From Stenotrophomonas nitritireducens (GTDB lineage Bacteria; Pseudomonadota; Gammaproteobacteria; Xanthomonadales; Xanthomonadaceae): a stretch of 64,000 nucleotides of DNA. Every line of letters begins with the position of its first letter. Position 1 is the stretch's first letter. The notes beneath the pieces were generated by a model that saw nothing but the letters and a program-made list of their open reading frames with translations, was not told where the DNA came from and searched no databases. This document shows positions 15,001 to 23,745 of this stretch, in pieces. The position numbers and the translations under genes are program-made. The stretch covers positions 3,586,501-3,650,500 of the forward strand of contig NZ_CP016756.1 in NCBI RefSeq assembly GCF_001700965.1, read 5' to 3'.

Positions 15001-15392
15001 GGGCTGCATTCTAGCGCTGGCGCGCCATGCAGGGTCGATGAGAAGTGTCTGGGGAGGGGCCTTAGCTCCCTCCCTTTCGCGTAGTGAAGGGGAGGGCTGG
15101 GGAGGGGTTGAGCTTTGCGCTGTTGGATTTTCAGCTTCGCGGCTTACGCCGCTCCCACAAGCGGAATGGAGGGGGCTAGATCTTCGCAGGCTGATGCAGC
15201 CGTGGCCTGGCGTCTGTAGGGCCGAGCCATGCTCGGCTGAGGCTCTACCGGTGAAGCCCTGCCGAGCATGGCTCGGCACTACGCTCCCTCCCTTTGCCGC
15301 AGGCAAGGGGAGGGTTGGGGAGGGGTTGAGCTTTGCGCTGTTGGATTTTCAGCTTCGCGGCTTACGCCGCTCCCACAACTGCAGCGTGGCTA
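15001..15392. repeat. Dense REP cluster between sufS and the GNAT gene
   Basis: The gap holds two copies of a class-D / spacer / inverted class-B module (about 15057-15158 and 15284-15376; 15102-15160 and 15322-15378 are almost identical). Between them sit two SMAG-type hairpins facing each other (15216-15238 and 15259-15282). No gene is seen. Confidence 0.88.
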
Positions 15393-16649
15393 TCAGCCCA
15401 GCAACGTGCGCACTTTCTTCAACGCGGCCATGAAGGACTCGATTTCTTCATGCGTGTTGTAGAACGCCAGTGAAGCGCGGCAGGTGGCGGCGACGCCGTA
15501 GTACTGCAGCAGCGGGTGCGCGCAGTGTTGGCCCGAACGTACGGCCACGCCCTGCAGGTCGAGCAGGGTGGCCAAGTCGTGGGCATGTGCGCCTTCGATC
15601 TGGAACGACACCACCGCCGCCTTGTGCGGGGCCGTGCCGAAGATGCGCACGCCTTCGGCACGCTGCAGCTCTTCGGTGAAGTGGGCCAGCAGCTCCTGCT
15701 CGCGCGCCTCGATATGCTCGCGGCCGAGTTCTTCCACATAATCCACGGCCACGCCCAGGCCGATGAAACCGGCGATGTTCGGGGTGCCGGCTTCAAATTT
15801 GTGCGGGGCATCGTTGAACACGGTGCCGTCGAAGCTGACTTCCTTGATCATCTCGCCACCGCCAAGGAAGGGCGGCATGTCCTGCAGATGCTCGCGACGT
15901 GCCCACAGCGCGCCTGTGCCGGTGGGGCCGCACATCTTGTGGCCGGTCACCGCATAGAAGTCGCAGCCGATGGCGGCGACGTCGATGAGCAGGTGCGGCG
16001 CCGCCTGCGAGCCGTCGATCACGGTGATGATGCCGCGCTTGCGCGCTTCGCGGCAGATATCGCGGACCGGGTTGATGGTGCCCAGCACGTTGGAGACATG
16101 GGTGAGCGCGAGCAGCTTCACGTCCGGCGTCATCGCTGCATGCAGCGCGTCCAGATCAAGGCTGCCGTCCGGGCTGATCTCGGCCACGCGGATGGTCGCG
16201 CCGGTGCGCTGGGCGACCAGCTGCCACGGCACGATGTTGGCATGGTGCTCCATGCGCGAAACCAGGATCACGTCGCCGGCCTTCAGTCGCGGCAAGGCCC
16301 ACGAATAGGCCACCAGGTTGATGGCGAAGGTGGTGCCGCTGCACAGCACCAGCTCATCGGCGCGCACGTTGAGGAAGCGCGCCAGCTTGTTGCGCGCGCC
16401 CTCGTAGGCTTCGGTGGCTTCGGTGCCGAGCGCATGCACGGCGCGGCTGACATTGGCGTTGTAGCGGCGATAGAACTCGTCCACCGCGCCGATCACCGAC
16501 AGCGGCTTCTGCGCGGTGTTGGCATTGTCGAAATACACCAGCGGCTTGCCATTCACTTCACGCATCAGCAGCGGGAAATCGGCGCGCACGCGCTCCCAGT
16601 CGGGGGCGCTGGTCGGGTGCTGGATCGGACGCGGGGAACTCAGGTTCAT
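15393..16649 (-). CDS. sufS: Cysteine desulfurase SufS
   Basis: 418 residues, a group II cysteine desulfurase that provides persulfide sulfur for SUF Fe-S assembly. The PLP lysine is K238 in AVTGHKMCGPTGTGAL and the catalytic cysteine C376 in RSGQHCAHP. The N-terminal YFDNANTAQKP is typical of the class. The start overlaps the end of sufD by 4 nt (ATGA), implying translational coupling. It is the last suf gene here. No sufE or sufA is seen in the window, so the sulfur acceptor must be encoded elsewhere. Confidence 0.96.
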   Translation of the reverse strand: MNLSSPRPIQHPTSAPDWERVRADFPLLMREVNGKPLVYFDNANTAQKPLSVIGAVDEFYRRYNANVSRAVHALGTEATEAYEGARNKLARFLNVRADELVLCSGTTFAINLVAYSWALPRLKAGDVILVSRMEHHANIVPWQLVAQRTGATIRVAEISPDGSLDLDALHAAMTPDVKLLALTHVSNVLGTINPVRDICREARKRGIITVIDGSQAAPHLLIDVAAIGCDFYAVTGHKMCGPTGTGALWARREHLQDMPPFLGGGEMIKEVSFDGTVFNDAPHKFEAGTPNIAGFIGLGVAVDYVEELGREHIEAREQELLAHFTEELQRAEGVRIFGTAPHKAAVVSFQIEGAHAHDLATLLDLQGVAVRSGQHCAHPLLQYYGVAATCRASLAFYNTHEEIESFMAALKKVRTLLG

Positions 16650-17908
16650 GCCATGCCTGCCTGTTGCAGTGCCAGGTCCAGATGACGGGCCAGCTTTTCG
16701 GTGAGAACGCCTTCCACGGCGGCCAGCGGCTCGTGGCAGAAGGCGGCGCTGAGCATGGCGCGGGCCTGTTCGGCCGGCACGCCACGCGAGCGCAGGTAGA
16801 ACAGCGCATTGGCATCGAGCTGGCCAACAGTGGCGCCGTGCGCCGCCTTGACCTCGTCGGCATCGATCACCAGCGTTGGCTGGGTATCGATCTCTGCGTC
16901 GGCTGACAACAGCAGGTTCTTGTTGGACAGGTTGGCATCGGTGCCATCAGCGCCTTCGCGGATGCCGATGCCGCCATGGAACACCACGCGGCTGCGGTTG
17001 GCGGCCACGCCACGCCAGACCAGTTCGGCGCTGGTGTCCTTGGCGATGTGCTCGATGCCCAGGCGGGTATCGATATGGCGGCGGCCGGTACCCAGCAGCA
17101 CGCCATTGGCGGTGAGCTTGGCGTTGTCGCCTTCCAGACGCACGTTGAGCTCGTGACGGCTCAGCGCAGCGCCCAGTTCCAGATCGATGCGACGGTACTG
17201 CGCATCGCGGGCCAGCACCGCATCGGTGCGCAGCAGCGAGGTGGCACGCGCGCTGTCGGCCTGTACACGTGCATGCGACAGCACCGCGTCCTGGGCGATG
17301 TGGACATGCGCCAGGGTGTTGTCCAGATGCGCGCTGTCGCCGGCCTGCAGGTGATGCTCGACCAGGCCAAGCACGGCGCCACGGCGCAGTTCGATCAGGT
17401 GGCGGTGATGCCAGGCGTGGTCGCTGCTGTCTGCCGCGCTGACGAATACCAGATGCAGCGGCGTTTCGCTGACGATGCCTTCGGCAACCTGCACCAGCAC
17501 GCCTTCATCGGCAAGTGCGGCGTTGAGCTGGGCGAACACTTCTTCGGCGCGCTCGAAGCGACGGCCGAGGAAGCGCAATGCCTCCGGCTCGTCTTTCTGC
17601 ACCGCAGAAAGGGTACGCACCTGCACACCCACGTCCAAGGCCGACAGATCGCTCAAGTCGGCGCTGTGACGACCATTGACGAACACCAGACGCGGCGACG
17701 GAATGTCGGCCAGCAGTGCGGCATCGATGTCGGGTGCCTGCAGCGGCGCGGCAGTAAACGAGCGGCGTTCGAGCTGGCGCAGCGAGGTGTACTTCCAGGC
17801 CTCGTTGCGGGCGGCGGGCAGGCCGGTCTTGAGCGCAGCTTCAAGCAGCTCGGCGCGCTCCTTGCTGCCGCAGAAGGTGCCGGCCAGCGAATCTAGCAGG
17901 GCAGTCAT
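16646..17908 (-). CDS. sufD: Fe-S cluster assembly scaffold subunit SufD
   Basis: 420 residues of the SufB/SufD family, the beta-helix partner in the SufBC2D scaffold. Diagnostic features are NEAWKYTSLRQLERRSF near the N-terminus and the C-terminal block HGATVGQLDANALFYLRSRGVPAEQARAML, containing the SufD histidine and the conserved YLRSRG. It overlaps the sufC stop by 1 nt (TAATG) and sufS by 4 nt, so expression is tightly coupled. Confidence 0.95.
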   Translation of the reverse strand: MTALLDSLAGTFCGSKERAELLEAALKTGLPAARNEAWKYTSLRQLERRSFTAAPLQAPDIDAALLADIPSPRLVFVNGRHSADLSDLSALDVGVQVRTLSAVQKDEPEALRFLGRRFERAEEVFAQLNAALADEGVLVQVAEGIVSETPLHLVFVSAADSSDHAWHHRHLIELRRGAVLGLVEHHLQAGDSAHLDNTLAHVHIAQDAVLSHARVQADSARATSLLRTDAVLARDAQYRRIDLELGAALSRHELNVRLEGDNAKLTANGVLLGTGRRHIDTRLGIEHIAKDTSAELVWRGVAANRSRVVFHGGIGIREGADGTDANLSNKNLLLSADAEIDTQPTLVIDADEVKAAHGATVGQLDANALFYLRSRGVPAEQARAMLSAAFCHEPLAAVEGVLTEKLARHLDLALQQAGMA

Positions 17909-18672
17909 TACTTGGCCGCCTCGCGGACCACGCGGTCCTTCAGGAAGTCATACCCGTGCGCTTCCAGCTCCAGCGCCAGTTCCGGACCACCGGTCTTGAC
18001 GATGCGGCCGTCGGCCAGCACATGCACCACGTCCGGCTTGATGTAATCGAGCAGACGCTGGTAATGGGTGATGACCAGGAACGAACGTTCCGGGGAACGC
18101 AGGGCATTGACGCCATCGGCCACGCTCTTGAGCGCATCGATATCCAGGCCGGAGTCGGTTTCGTCCAGGATCGCCAGCTTCGGCTCGAGCACGGCCAGCT
18201 GGAAGATCTCGTTGCGCTTCTTCTCGCCACCGGAGAAGCCTTCGTTGACGCCACGGTGCAGCAGCTCGTCCTTCAGGTGCAGCACGGCCAGCTTCTGCCG
18301 GACCAGCTTGAGGAACTGCATCGAATCCAGTTCTTCCTCGCCGCGCGCCTTGCGCTGCGCATTGAGCGCGGCACGCAGGAAGTAGGTGTTGTTGACGCCG
18401 GGGATTTCCACCGGGTACTGGAAAGCGAGGAACAGGCCGGCGGCGGCGCGCGCTTCCGGTTCCAGCTCCAGCAGATCGTTGTCTTCAAACAGCACGGTGC
18501 CGGCGGTCACGTCATAGCCGTCGCGGCCGGACAACACATTGCCCAGGGTGGACTTGCCGGCGCCGTTCGGGCCCATGAGGGCGTGCACTTCGCCCGGTTT
18601 CACGTCCAGCGACAGGCCCTTGAGGATTTCCTTGTCGCCGATGCTTGCGTGGAGGTTTTCGATCTTCAGCAT
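17908..18672 (-). CDS. sufC: Fe-S assembly ATPase SufC
   Basis: 254 residues, an ABC-type ATPase. Walker A is GPNGAGKSTLG, the signature SGGEKKRNEIFQL is the SufC-specific form, and Walker B is KLAILDETDSGLDIDAL. It drives conformational change of SufB-SufD during cluster assembly. The stop codon overlaps the sufD start. About 36 bp separate it from the upstream LprI-like gene. Confidence 0.96.
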   Translation of the reverse strand: MLKIENLHASIGDKEILKGLSLDVKPGEVHALMGPNGAGKSTLGNVLSGRDGYDVTAGTVLFEDNDLLELEPEARAAAGLFLAFQYPVEIPGVNNTYFLRAALNAQRKARGEEELDSMQFLKLVRQKLAVLHLKDELLHRGVNEGFSGGEKKRNEIFQLAVLEPKLAILDETDSGLDIDALKSVADGVNALRSPERSFLVITHYQRLLDYIKPDVVHVLADGRIVKTGGPELALELEAHGYDFLKDRVVREAAK

Positions 18673-18708
18673 GAGGGTGCGTTCTTCAATATGTAGGGTG
18701 CGGGGCGA

Positions 18709-19119
18709 TCAGAGCTCGCCTTCGGCGCGATCGAGGAAGGTGGCGCGCAGCCACTGGGTGCGCTGCCGGGTCAATGCGGCCTTGTTGCTGGAATACAGCA
18801 TCGGATACATCGAGCCGTACAGGACGCGCGGGTTCTCGTCCTTGCCCACCGGGTAGCGTGCTTCGATGTCGGCATCGCGCAGCGGGATCCACAGGCGCTG
18901 GGCAGCGCGCAGTTTTTCAATGGCGACCGGCTGGCCCTGCAGTTTCTGCATCACCTGCCGGTACACAGCGTTGAGCTCGGCATCGGCGGCGGTGGCGTCG
19001 GCCGCCGCGCACGTGTTGATGTCCAGCTGGGTACGGGCGTCATCGCAGGCCTTGCCCGTGGACGCAGCGGAGGCGGCGAACGGCAGCAGTGCCAGCAGGA
19101 GCAGCGGCAGGCGGCTCAT
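18709..19119 (-). CDS. LprI-like (DUF1311) secreted protein inside the suf operon
   Basis: 136 residues with a Sec signal peptide ([17 protein letters not shown]) and a mature part resembling the LprI/DUF1311 family (PF07007). The signature is [32 protein letters not shown], with two cysteines spaced for a disulfide. Family members are periplasmic, and some inhibit lysozyme. The start was set by an exact ATGA overlap with the sufB stop at 19116-19119, which shows that it is translated as part of the suf operon. A secreted protein between sufB and sufC is unusual; its role there is unknown. Confidence 0.85.
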   Translation of the reverse strand: MSRLPLLLLALLPFAASAASTGKACDDARTQLDINTCAAADATAADAELNAVYRQVMQKLQGQPVAIEKLRAAQRLWIPLRDADIEARYPVGKDENPRVLYGSMYPMLYSSNKAALTRQRTQWLRATFLDRAEGEL

Positions 19120-20591
19120 CCGACCGATCCTTCCAGCGACACTTCCAGCAGCTTTTTGGCTTCCACCGCGAACTCCATCGGCAGTTCCTTGAACACCTGC
19201 TTGCAGAAGCCATCGACGATCATCGACACCGCGTTTTCCTGGTCGATGCCGCGCGCGCGGCAATAGAACAGCTGGTCGTCGGAGATCTTGGAGGTGGTGG
19301 CCTCGTGTTCGACAGTGGCGCTGGGGTTCTTCACCTCGATATAGGGGAAGGTGTGGGCGCCGCACTTCTTGCCGATCAGCAACGAGTCGCACTGGGTGTA
19401 GTTGCGTGCGCCTTCGGCGCCACGGTCCATGCGGACCAGGCCGCGATAGGTGTTCTGGCCGTGGCCGGCGCTGATGCCCTTGGAGATGATCTTGCTCTTG
19501 GTGCGCTTGCCGACATGGATCATCTTGGTGCCGGTATCGGCCTGCTGGCGGTGATGGGTGAGCGCCACCGAGTGGAATTCACCCACCGAGTCGTCGCCCA
19601 GCAGCACGCAGGAAGGGTACTTCCAGGTGATGGCCGAGCCGGTTTCCACCTGGGTCCAGGTCACCTTGGAGCGCGCGCCACGGCATTCGGCACGCTTGGT
19701 GACGAAGTTGTAGATGCCGCCGACGCCGTTCTCGTCGCCCGGGTACCAGTTCTGCACGGTCGAATACTTGATCTCGGCATCTTCCAGCGCCACCAGCTCG
19801 ACCACGGCGGCGTGCAGCTGGTTCTCATCGCGCATGGGCGCGGTGCAGCCTTCCAGGTAGGAGACGTAGGCCTTGTCCTCGCAGATGATCAAGGTGCGCT
19901 CGAACTGCCCGGTGTTGCTGGCGTTGATGCGGAAATAGGTGCTCAGCTCCATCGGGCTGCGCACGCCGGCCGGCACGAATACGAAGCTGCCGTCGGAGAA
20001 CACCGCCGAATTGAGCGCGGCGAAATAGTTGTCGCCCACCGGCACCACCGAGCCCAGGTACTTGCGTACCAGCTCCGGGTATTCGCGGATGGCTTCGGAG
20101 ATGGAGCAGAAGATCACGCCCTTGTCGGCCAGTTCCTTGCGGAAGGTGGTGCCAACCGAAACCGAGTCGAACACCGCATCCACGGCGACGCCGGCCAGCT
20201 TGGCGCGTTCGTGCAATGGAACGCCGAGCTTTTCGTAGGTGTCCAGCAGTTCCTTGGGCACTTCGTCCAGCGACTGGTACTTCGGGCCCTTCGGCGCGGA
20301 GAAATAGCTCAAGGCCTGCAGGTCGATCGGGCCGATCTGCAGCTTGGCCCAGTCCGGCTGGCGCATGGTCAGGAAGTGGCGGTAGGCGTCCAGCCGCCAT
20401 TGCGTCATCCACTCGGGCTCTTCCTTCTTGGCCGAAAGCGCGCGGATGACATCTTCATCCAGGCCGGGCGGGAAGGATTCGGATTCGATCAGGGTGACGA
20501 AGCCGGCATCGTATTTGCGACCCAGCTGTTCGTGGATTTCACGGTTCGGGCTGTCGGTGGTGCCGACGTTTTCGAGGATCTCGGTGGCCAT
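19116..20591 (-). CDS. sufB: Fe-S cluster assembly scaffold SufB
   Basis: 491 residues, the usual SufB length. The N-terminal half contains [15 protein letters not shown] and the C-terminal half the cluster-binding region [35 protein letters not shown]. The motif [23 protein letters not shown] is typical. The gene follows the Rrf2 regulator by about 20 bp and overlaps the LprI-like gene by 4 nt. Confidence 0.96.
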   Translation of the reverse strand: MATEILENVGTTDSPNREIHEQLGRKYDAGFVTLIESESFPPGLDEDVIRALSAKKEEPEWMTQWRLDAYRHFLTMRQPDWAKLQIGPIDLQALSYFSAPKGPKYQSLDEVPKELLDTYEKLGVPLHERAKLAGVAVDAVFDSVSVGTTFRKELADKGVIFCSISEAIREYPELVRKYLGSVVPVGDNYFAALNSAVFSDGSFVFVPAGVRSPMELSTYFRINASNTGQFERTLIICEDKAYVSYLEGCTAPMRDENQLHAAVVELVALEDAEIKYSTVQNWYPGDENGVGGIYNFVTKRAECRGARSKVTWTQVETGSAITWKYPSCVLLGDDSVGEFHSVALTHHRQQADTGTKMIHVGKRTKSKIISKGISAGHGQNTYRGLVRMDRGAEGARNYTQCDSLLIGKKCGAHTFPYIEVKNPSATVEHEATTSKISDDQLFYCRARGIDQENAVSMIVDGFCKQVFKELPMEFAVEAKKLLEVSLEGSVG

Positions 20592-20610
20592 CAGGGCTGC
20601 CTACGGTTGT

Positions 20611-21057
20611 TCAGGAGACGACGTCGGCGCTGATGCGGCGACGGTCGGCAAGCGGTAAGGGGTGCAGCATCTGCGCGAGGGTGACGCCGCGCAGGGCATC
20701 GGAAACCACGTCATTGATAAGCCGCCAGTTGGAGCGCACGCCGCACTGCCCGGCAAGGCCGCACTGGCTTTGCTCCTGGCTGCATTCGGTGATGGCCAGC
20801 GGGCCTTCCATCGCCTCCAGGATCTCGATCAGGGTGATCTCGGAGGCGGGACGGGTGAGCCGGTAGCCGCCATGGACACCGCGCAGGCCTTCGACCAGAC
20901 CGGCCTGGGCCAGCGGCTTGAGCAGCTTGCTGACGGTGGGGGGCTCCAATCCGGCCGCTTCAGCCAGATCGGTCGCGCTCAGCACTTCGGCTGGCCGTGC
21001 GGCAAGCACGGTCAGGACGACGGTGGCGTAATCGGTAAGCTTGGTGACGCGGAGCAT
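20611..21057 (-). CDS. Rrf2-family SUF operon regulator
   Basis: 148 residues, a winged-helix Rrf2 protein similar to the SUF-system regulator of Xanthomonas-type bacteria. The N-terminal MLRVTKLTDYATVVLTVLA and HTH (DLAEAAGLEPPTVSKLLKPLAQAGLV) are clear. Three cysteines in the order C-x6-C-x5-C (CSQEQSQC then GLAGQC) can hold an Fe-S cluster. It leads the suf operon and probably senses Fe-S status, repressing or activating suf as IscR and SufR do. The start at 21057 fits the family; longer frames run into REP sequence. Confidence 0.92.
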   Translation of the reverse strand: MLRVTKLTDYATVVLTVLAARPAEVLSATDLAEAAGLEPPTVSKLLKPLAQAGLVEGLRGVHGGYRLTRPASEITLIEILEAMEGPLAITECSQEQSQCGLAGQCGVRSNWRLINDVVSDALRGVTLAQMLHPLPLADRRRISADVVS

Positions 21058-21708
21058 CGCGGTAAGGACTTCGTCAATGTGGACCAAAATTGTACGCTTT
21101 CTGGCGAGCGGGTCCAAGTTCCAGTGTTCAGGTGGCAGAAGGGGCGGAGCAGAAGCCGCTGTTTCCTCTCCCCTCGCGGGAGAGGATGCCGAAGGCAGGA
21201 GAGGGGGCGGCGTAGCCGCTTGCCATTTCATCAAGGTGAAGAAGCGGGAGAGCAAACGCATCCCCTCTCCCCAGCCCTCTCCCGCAAGGGGAGAGGGGGC
21301 CAAAAGCGGTATTGCGTGAATCTGATGCCTTCCTTTCCTTCGCGGAGAGATTGCCGAAGGCAAGAAAAGGAGCGGCGCAGCCGCTTGCAGTTTCCTCTCC
21401 CCTTGCGGGAGAGGATGCCGGAGGCAGGAGAGGGGAGCGGCGCAGCCGTGTGCTCTTTCCTCTCCCCTTGCGGGAGAGGATGCCGAAGGCAGGAGAGGGG
21501 AGCGGCGCAGCCGCTTGCTGTTTCCTCAGGGTAGAAGAGATAGGGAGCAAACGCGTCCCCTCTCCCCAGCCCTCTTCCGCAAGGGGAGAGGGTGTCAGAG
21601 CCCACATTCCTTGCCGCGGTGCCCCGTCTTCCCTGCATTGATTGCCGCACTCCCCTTGGGTTGTGCTGCCTGATGGGTGAGAATCACCGCCTCACTCAAG
21701 TCCCGGCC
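21058..21708. repeat. Long class-D REP array upstream of the suf operon
   Basis: This 650-bp gap has a short promoter-like stretch next to the suf regulator (about 21058-21120). Then 21150-21605 carries about six alternating copies of the CCTCTCCCC-GCGGGAGAGGATGCCGAAGGCAGGAGAGGGG repeat with GGAGCGGCGCAGCCGCTTGC linkers. Two copies near 21250-21300 and 21555-21595 are inverted. Open frames across it (protein repeats such as SPAFGILSRKGRG) are repeat-derived and not called. Confidence 0.88.
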
Positions 21709-22182
21709 ATGTACATGCCCAAGAAGATCCAGGCGCGCAAATCCTCCATCCACGGCAACGGCGTCTTCGCTGTGGCGGATATCAAGAAGGGCGAGCGCGT
21801 CATTGAATACAAGGGCAAGCGCCGTACCCATGCCGAAGTGGATGCGGACGACGCGGGCGATGTGGAAACCGGCCACACCTTCCTGTTCACCTTGAACGAC
21901 GACTACGTCATCGACGCCAATTACAAGGGCAACGACGCACGCTGGATCAACCACAGCTGCGATCCGAACTGCGAAGCGATGATCGAAGAAGCCGAAGGCG
22001 ACGACCGTACCGCCGACAAGGTTTTCATCGAAGCCATCCGCGAGATCAAGCCGGGCGAAGAGTTGACCTACAACTACGGCATCACCCTGGCCGAGCGTCA
22101 CACCCCGCGCCTGAAGAAGATCTGGGAATGCCGCTGCGGTTCGCCCAAGTGCACCGGCACCATGCTGCAGCCCAAGCGCTGA
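21709..22182 (+). CDS. SET-domain protein methyltransferase
   Basis: 157 residues forming a compact SET domain with post-SET: SSIHGNGVFAVADIKKGERVIEY at the N-terminus, the pseudoknot motif RWINHSCDPNCEA and GEELTYNYGI, then a post-SET CRCGSPKCTGTM whose cysteines with Cys of NHSC can bind zinc. SET enzymes methylate protein lysines with S-adenosylmethionine. The start was chosen at 21709 (MYMPKKIQ); ATG at 21673 is also possible. The target is unknown; the HU-like lysine-rich histone encoded nearby (23746-24156) is one speculative candidate. Confidence 0.88.
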   Translation: MYMPKKIQARKSSIHGNGVFAVADIKKGERVIEYKGKRRTHAEVDADDAGDVETGHTFLFTLNDDYVIDANYKGNDARWINHSCDPNCEAMIEEAEGDDRTADKVFIEAIREIKPGEELTYNYGITLAERHTPRLKKIWECRCGSPKCTGTMLQPKR

Positions 22183-22210
22183 GTCCTCGGCGGCACGGCC
22201 TGGTTTTGTT

Positions 22211-22342
22211 GTAGGAGCGGCGTAAGCCGCGAAGCTACTGCCAGCTCAGATGCTGCCAATAAGCGAGGAAGTGGTTCTGTTGAGGGAAGGGCCGGCTTTG
22301 AAGTTGATACACCTTCAGCTTCGCGGCTTACGCCGCTCCCAC
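22211..22342. repeat. Facing pair of class-B REPs
   Basis: GTAGGAGCGGCGTAAGCCGCGAAGC at 22211-22235 and its inverted copy at 22318-22342 flank an 80-bp spacer with no other signal. Confidence 0.85.
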
Positions 22343-22356
22343 AAGTAGATCAAAAT

Positions 22357-22384
22357 GAAAGAGGCCGCGATCGCGGCCTCTTTC
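22357..22384. terminator. Perfect 28-bp palindromic terminator
   Basis: GAAAGAGGCCGCGATCGCGGCCTCTTTC is a perfect palindrome with T-rich 3' ends on both strands, placed between convergent genes. It probably terminates both the SET gene and the DUF1439 gene. Confidence 0.8.
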
Positions 22385-22404
22385 CGTTCCAGCAGCAAGG
22401 CCGC

Positions 22405-22992
22405 TCAGTTCCCCAGCAAACCCTGCGGCACGAAGCTGCCCAGGTTCTGGTTGAAGTCCACCGCGATACGGCCGTTCTGGATGCCGACCGATTTCACCTG
22501 CAGCACCCCCATCACCTTGGCGATGGCCGGATCGATCTTGTAGATCGGCTCGCGGCGGGCATAGTCGGCCAGCCAGCTGTTGAGCAGACTGCGGGTACTG
22601 GAATCCAGTTCACCGCCGCCCGCCGTGCTGGGGCGGAAGCCATCCACCGTGGGCTGGTCCAGATGGAAGCCCTGGGTCTGTGCGTCGTAGCGCAGACCGC
22701 TGCTGATCTGCACATCACCCACCGGCATCGACGAGCCGCCGGCAGCCATTGCCAGGTTGAAGCCAAGGTCCAGGCGACTGCCTTGCGGCAGGGTCAGGCG
22801 CGGCTGGCTGACCGTCAGTGCCAGCAGCCCGCCCAGCGCCTTCTGCGTGCGCGGGAAGCTGCCATCCAGGTATTGCTGCACATCGGCGGCACCGACGGTC
22901 AATTGCTTGCCGTTGATCTGCGGGGCGGCGTGGGCGCTGCCAGCGAGCGCGATCAGGGCGATGCTGGGGAGGAGCAGGGAACGCAGGTTCAT
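22405..22992 (-). CDS. DUF1439 (YceB-like) periplasmic protein
   Basis: 195 residues with a signal peptide (MNLRSLLLPSIALIALAGSAHA) followed by a domain of the DUF1439/YceB type: INGKQLTVGAADVQQYLDGSFPRTQKALGGLLALTVSQPRL. The C-terminal VLQVKSVGIQNGRIAVDFN is typical. E. coli YceB is a lipoprotein; here the cleavage site is a plain Ala-Gln-Ala type with no lipobox cysteine. The ATG at 22992 is preferred over a GTG three codons upstream. Function unknown. Confidence 0.8.
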   Translation of the reverse strand: MNLRSLLLPSIALIALAGSAHAAPQINGKQLTVGAADVQQYLDGSFPRTQKALGGLLALTVSQPRLTLPQGSRLDLGFNLAMAAGGSSMPVGDVQISSGLRYDAQTQGFHLDQPTVDGFRPSTAGGGELDSSTRSLLNSWLADYARREPIYKIDPAIAKVMGVLQVKSVGIQNGRIAVDFNQNLGSFVPQGLLGN

Positions 22993-23228
22993 CGGGCGCA
23001 CTCGGTAGTTGCAGCAGGGTGGAATAGGAAGATAACCGCATCGGGTGAACGGCCAATTAGCGCGCTCAGTTCAATTCCGGTTGCAGCGAGGCCGAGGTTA
23101 TTTCCCAGCCATCGCCGTCAATGCGTGGCCGTACCCGGTACCAGCCCCCGACAAGGGACAGCGCGCATTGGGCGGCTCCTGGACGTTGGCGCCAGTCTAC
23201 GTGGCCAGCCTTCAGCGCTGCCAGCGGC

Positions 23229-23537
23229 TTACTCGGCCGGGGTCTGCAGCTGTTGCAGCTTGTGCAGCAACTGGTCCAGTTCCGGCTGCAGTACGCTCAA
23301 CAGGTTGCCGGGCTTTGCCGCCGATTCGGCCAGTGTCTCCAGCAGGCCGGTGACGACCACGACGCCTGCATCCTCGTTGCACGAGAGCCTGCGTTGGCCT
23401 TGCGCCGATTCCAGCTGGTGCATCCAGTTGTACTGGCTGCGCTGTTCGAACTCGATCGAGCAACGGCCGCTGCACTGCTGGCCGTCGGTCTCGATCGGAG
23501 TGACGGAGATGCGGTAGCGATGCTTGCTGATGGACAT
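23229..23537 (-). CDS. DUF3861 family small protein
   Basis: 102 residues: MSISKHRYRISVTPIE, then a region with FEQRSQYNWMHQLE. The family is small, cytoplasmic and of unknown function. I place it in DUF3861 from the HRYRI..VTP start and overall length. It stands alone between convergent neighbours. A serine replaces the usual hydrophobic residue at position 2; nothing else is unusual. Confidence 0.75.
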   Translation of the reverse strand: MSISKHRYRISVTPIETDGQQCSGRCSIEFEQRSQYNWMHQLESAQGQRRLSCNEDAGVVVVTGLLETLAESAAKPGNLLSVLQPELDQLLHKLQQLQTPAE

Positions 23538-23692
23538 GGTGGACAATGAAGGGAAGCGGGGGAGTGGCCACCATAGGCCGCTGCTGACGCAGGTACGAGG
23601 GTTTGGACCATGACGCTGTGTTCCAGCGTTTTTCCCATGCCACCGGCGGAACGCTGCGGACCATGGGAACGGTTTCCGCGTTGCGACGAGCC

Positions 23693-23722
23693 AAAAAAAA
23701 CGGGACGGCTGAGCCGTCCCGT
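23693..23722 (-). terminator. Strong rho-independent terminator of the HU-like gene
   Basis: On the minus strand the stem ACGGGACGGC-TCA-GCCGTCCCGT is followed by eight T. It lies about 24 bp after the HU-like stop codon. Confidence 0.9.
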
Positions 23723-23745
23723 TTCTTCGCCAAGGGGCGCGCTGA

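Noticed and set aside
21128..21650. Open frames with SPAFGILSRKGRG-like repeats upstream of the suf operon
   Set aside because: They translate class-D REPs on either strand and show no conserved protein.
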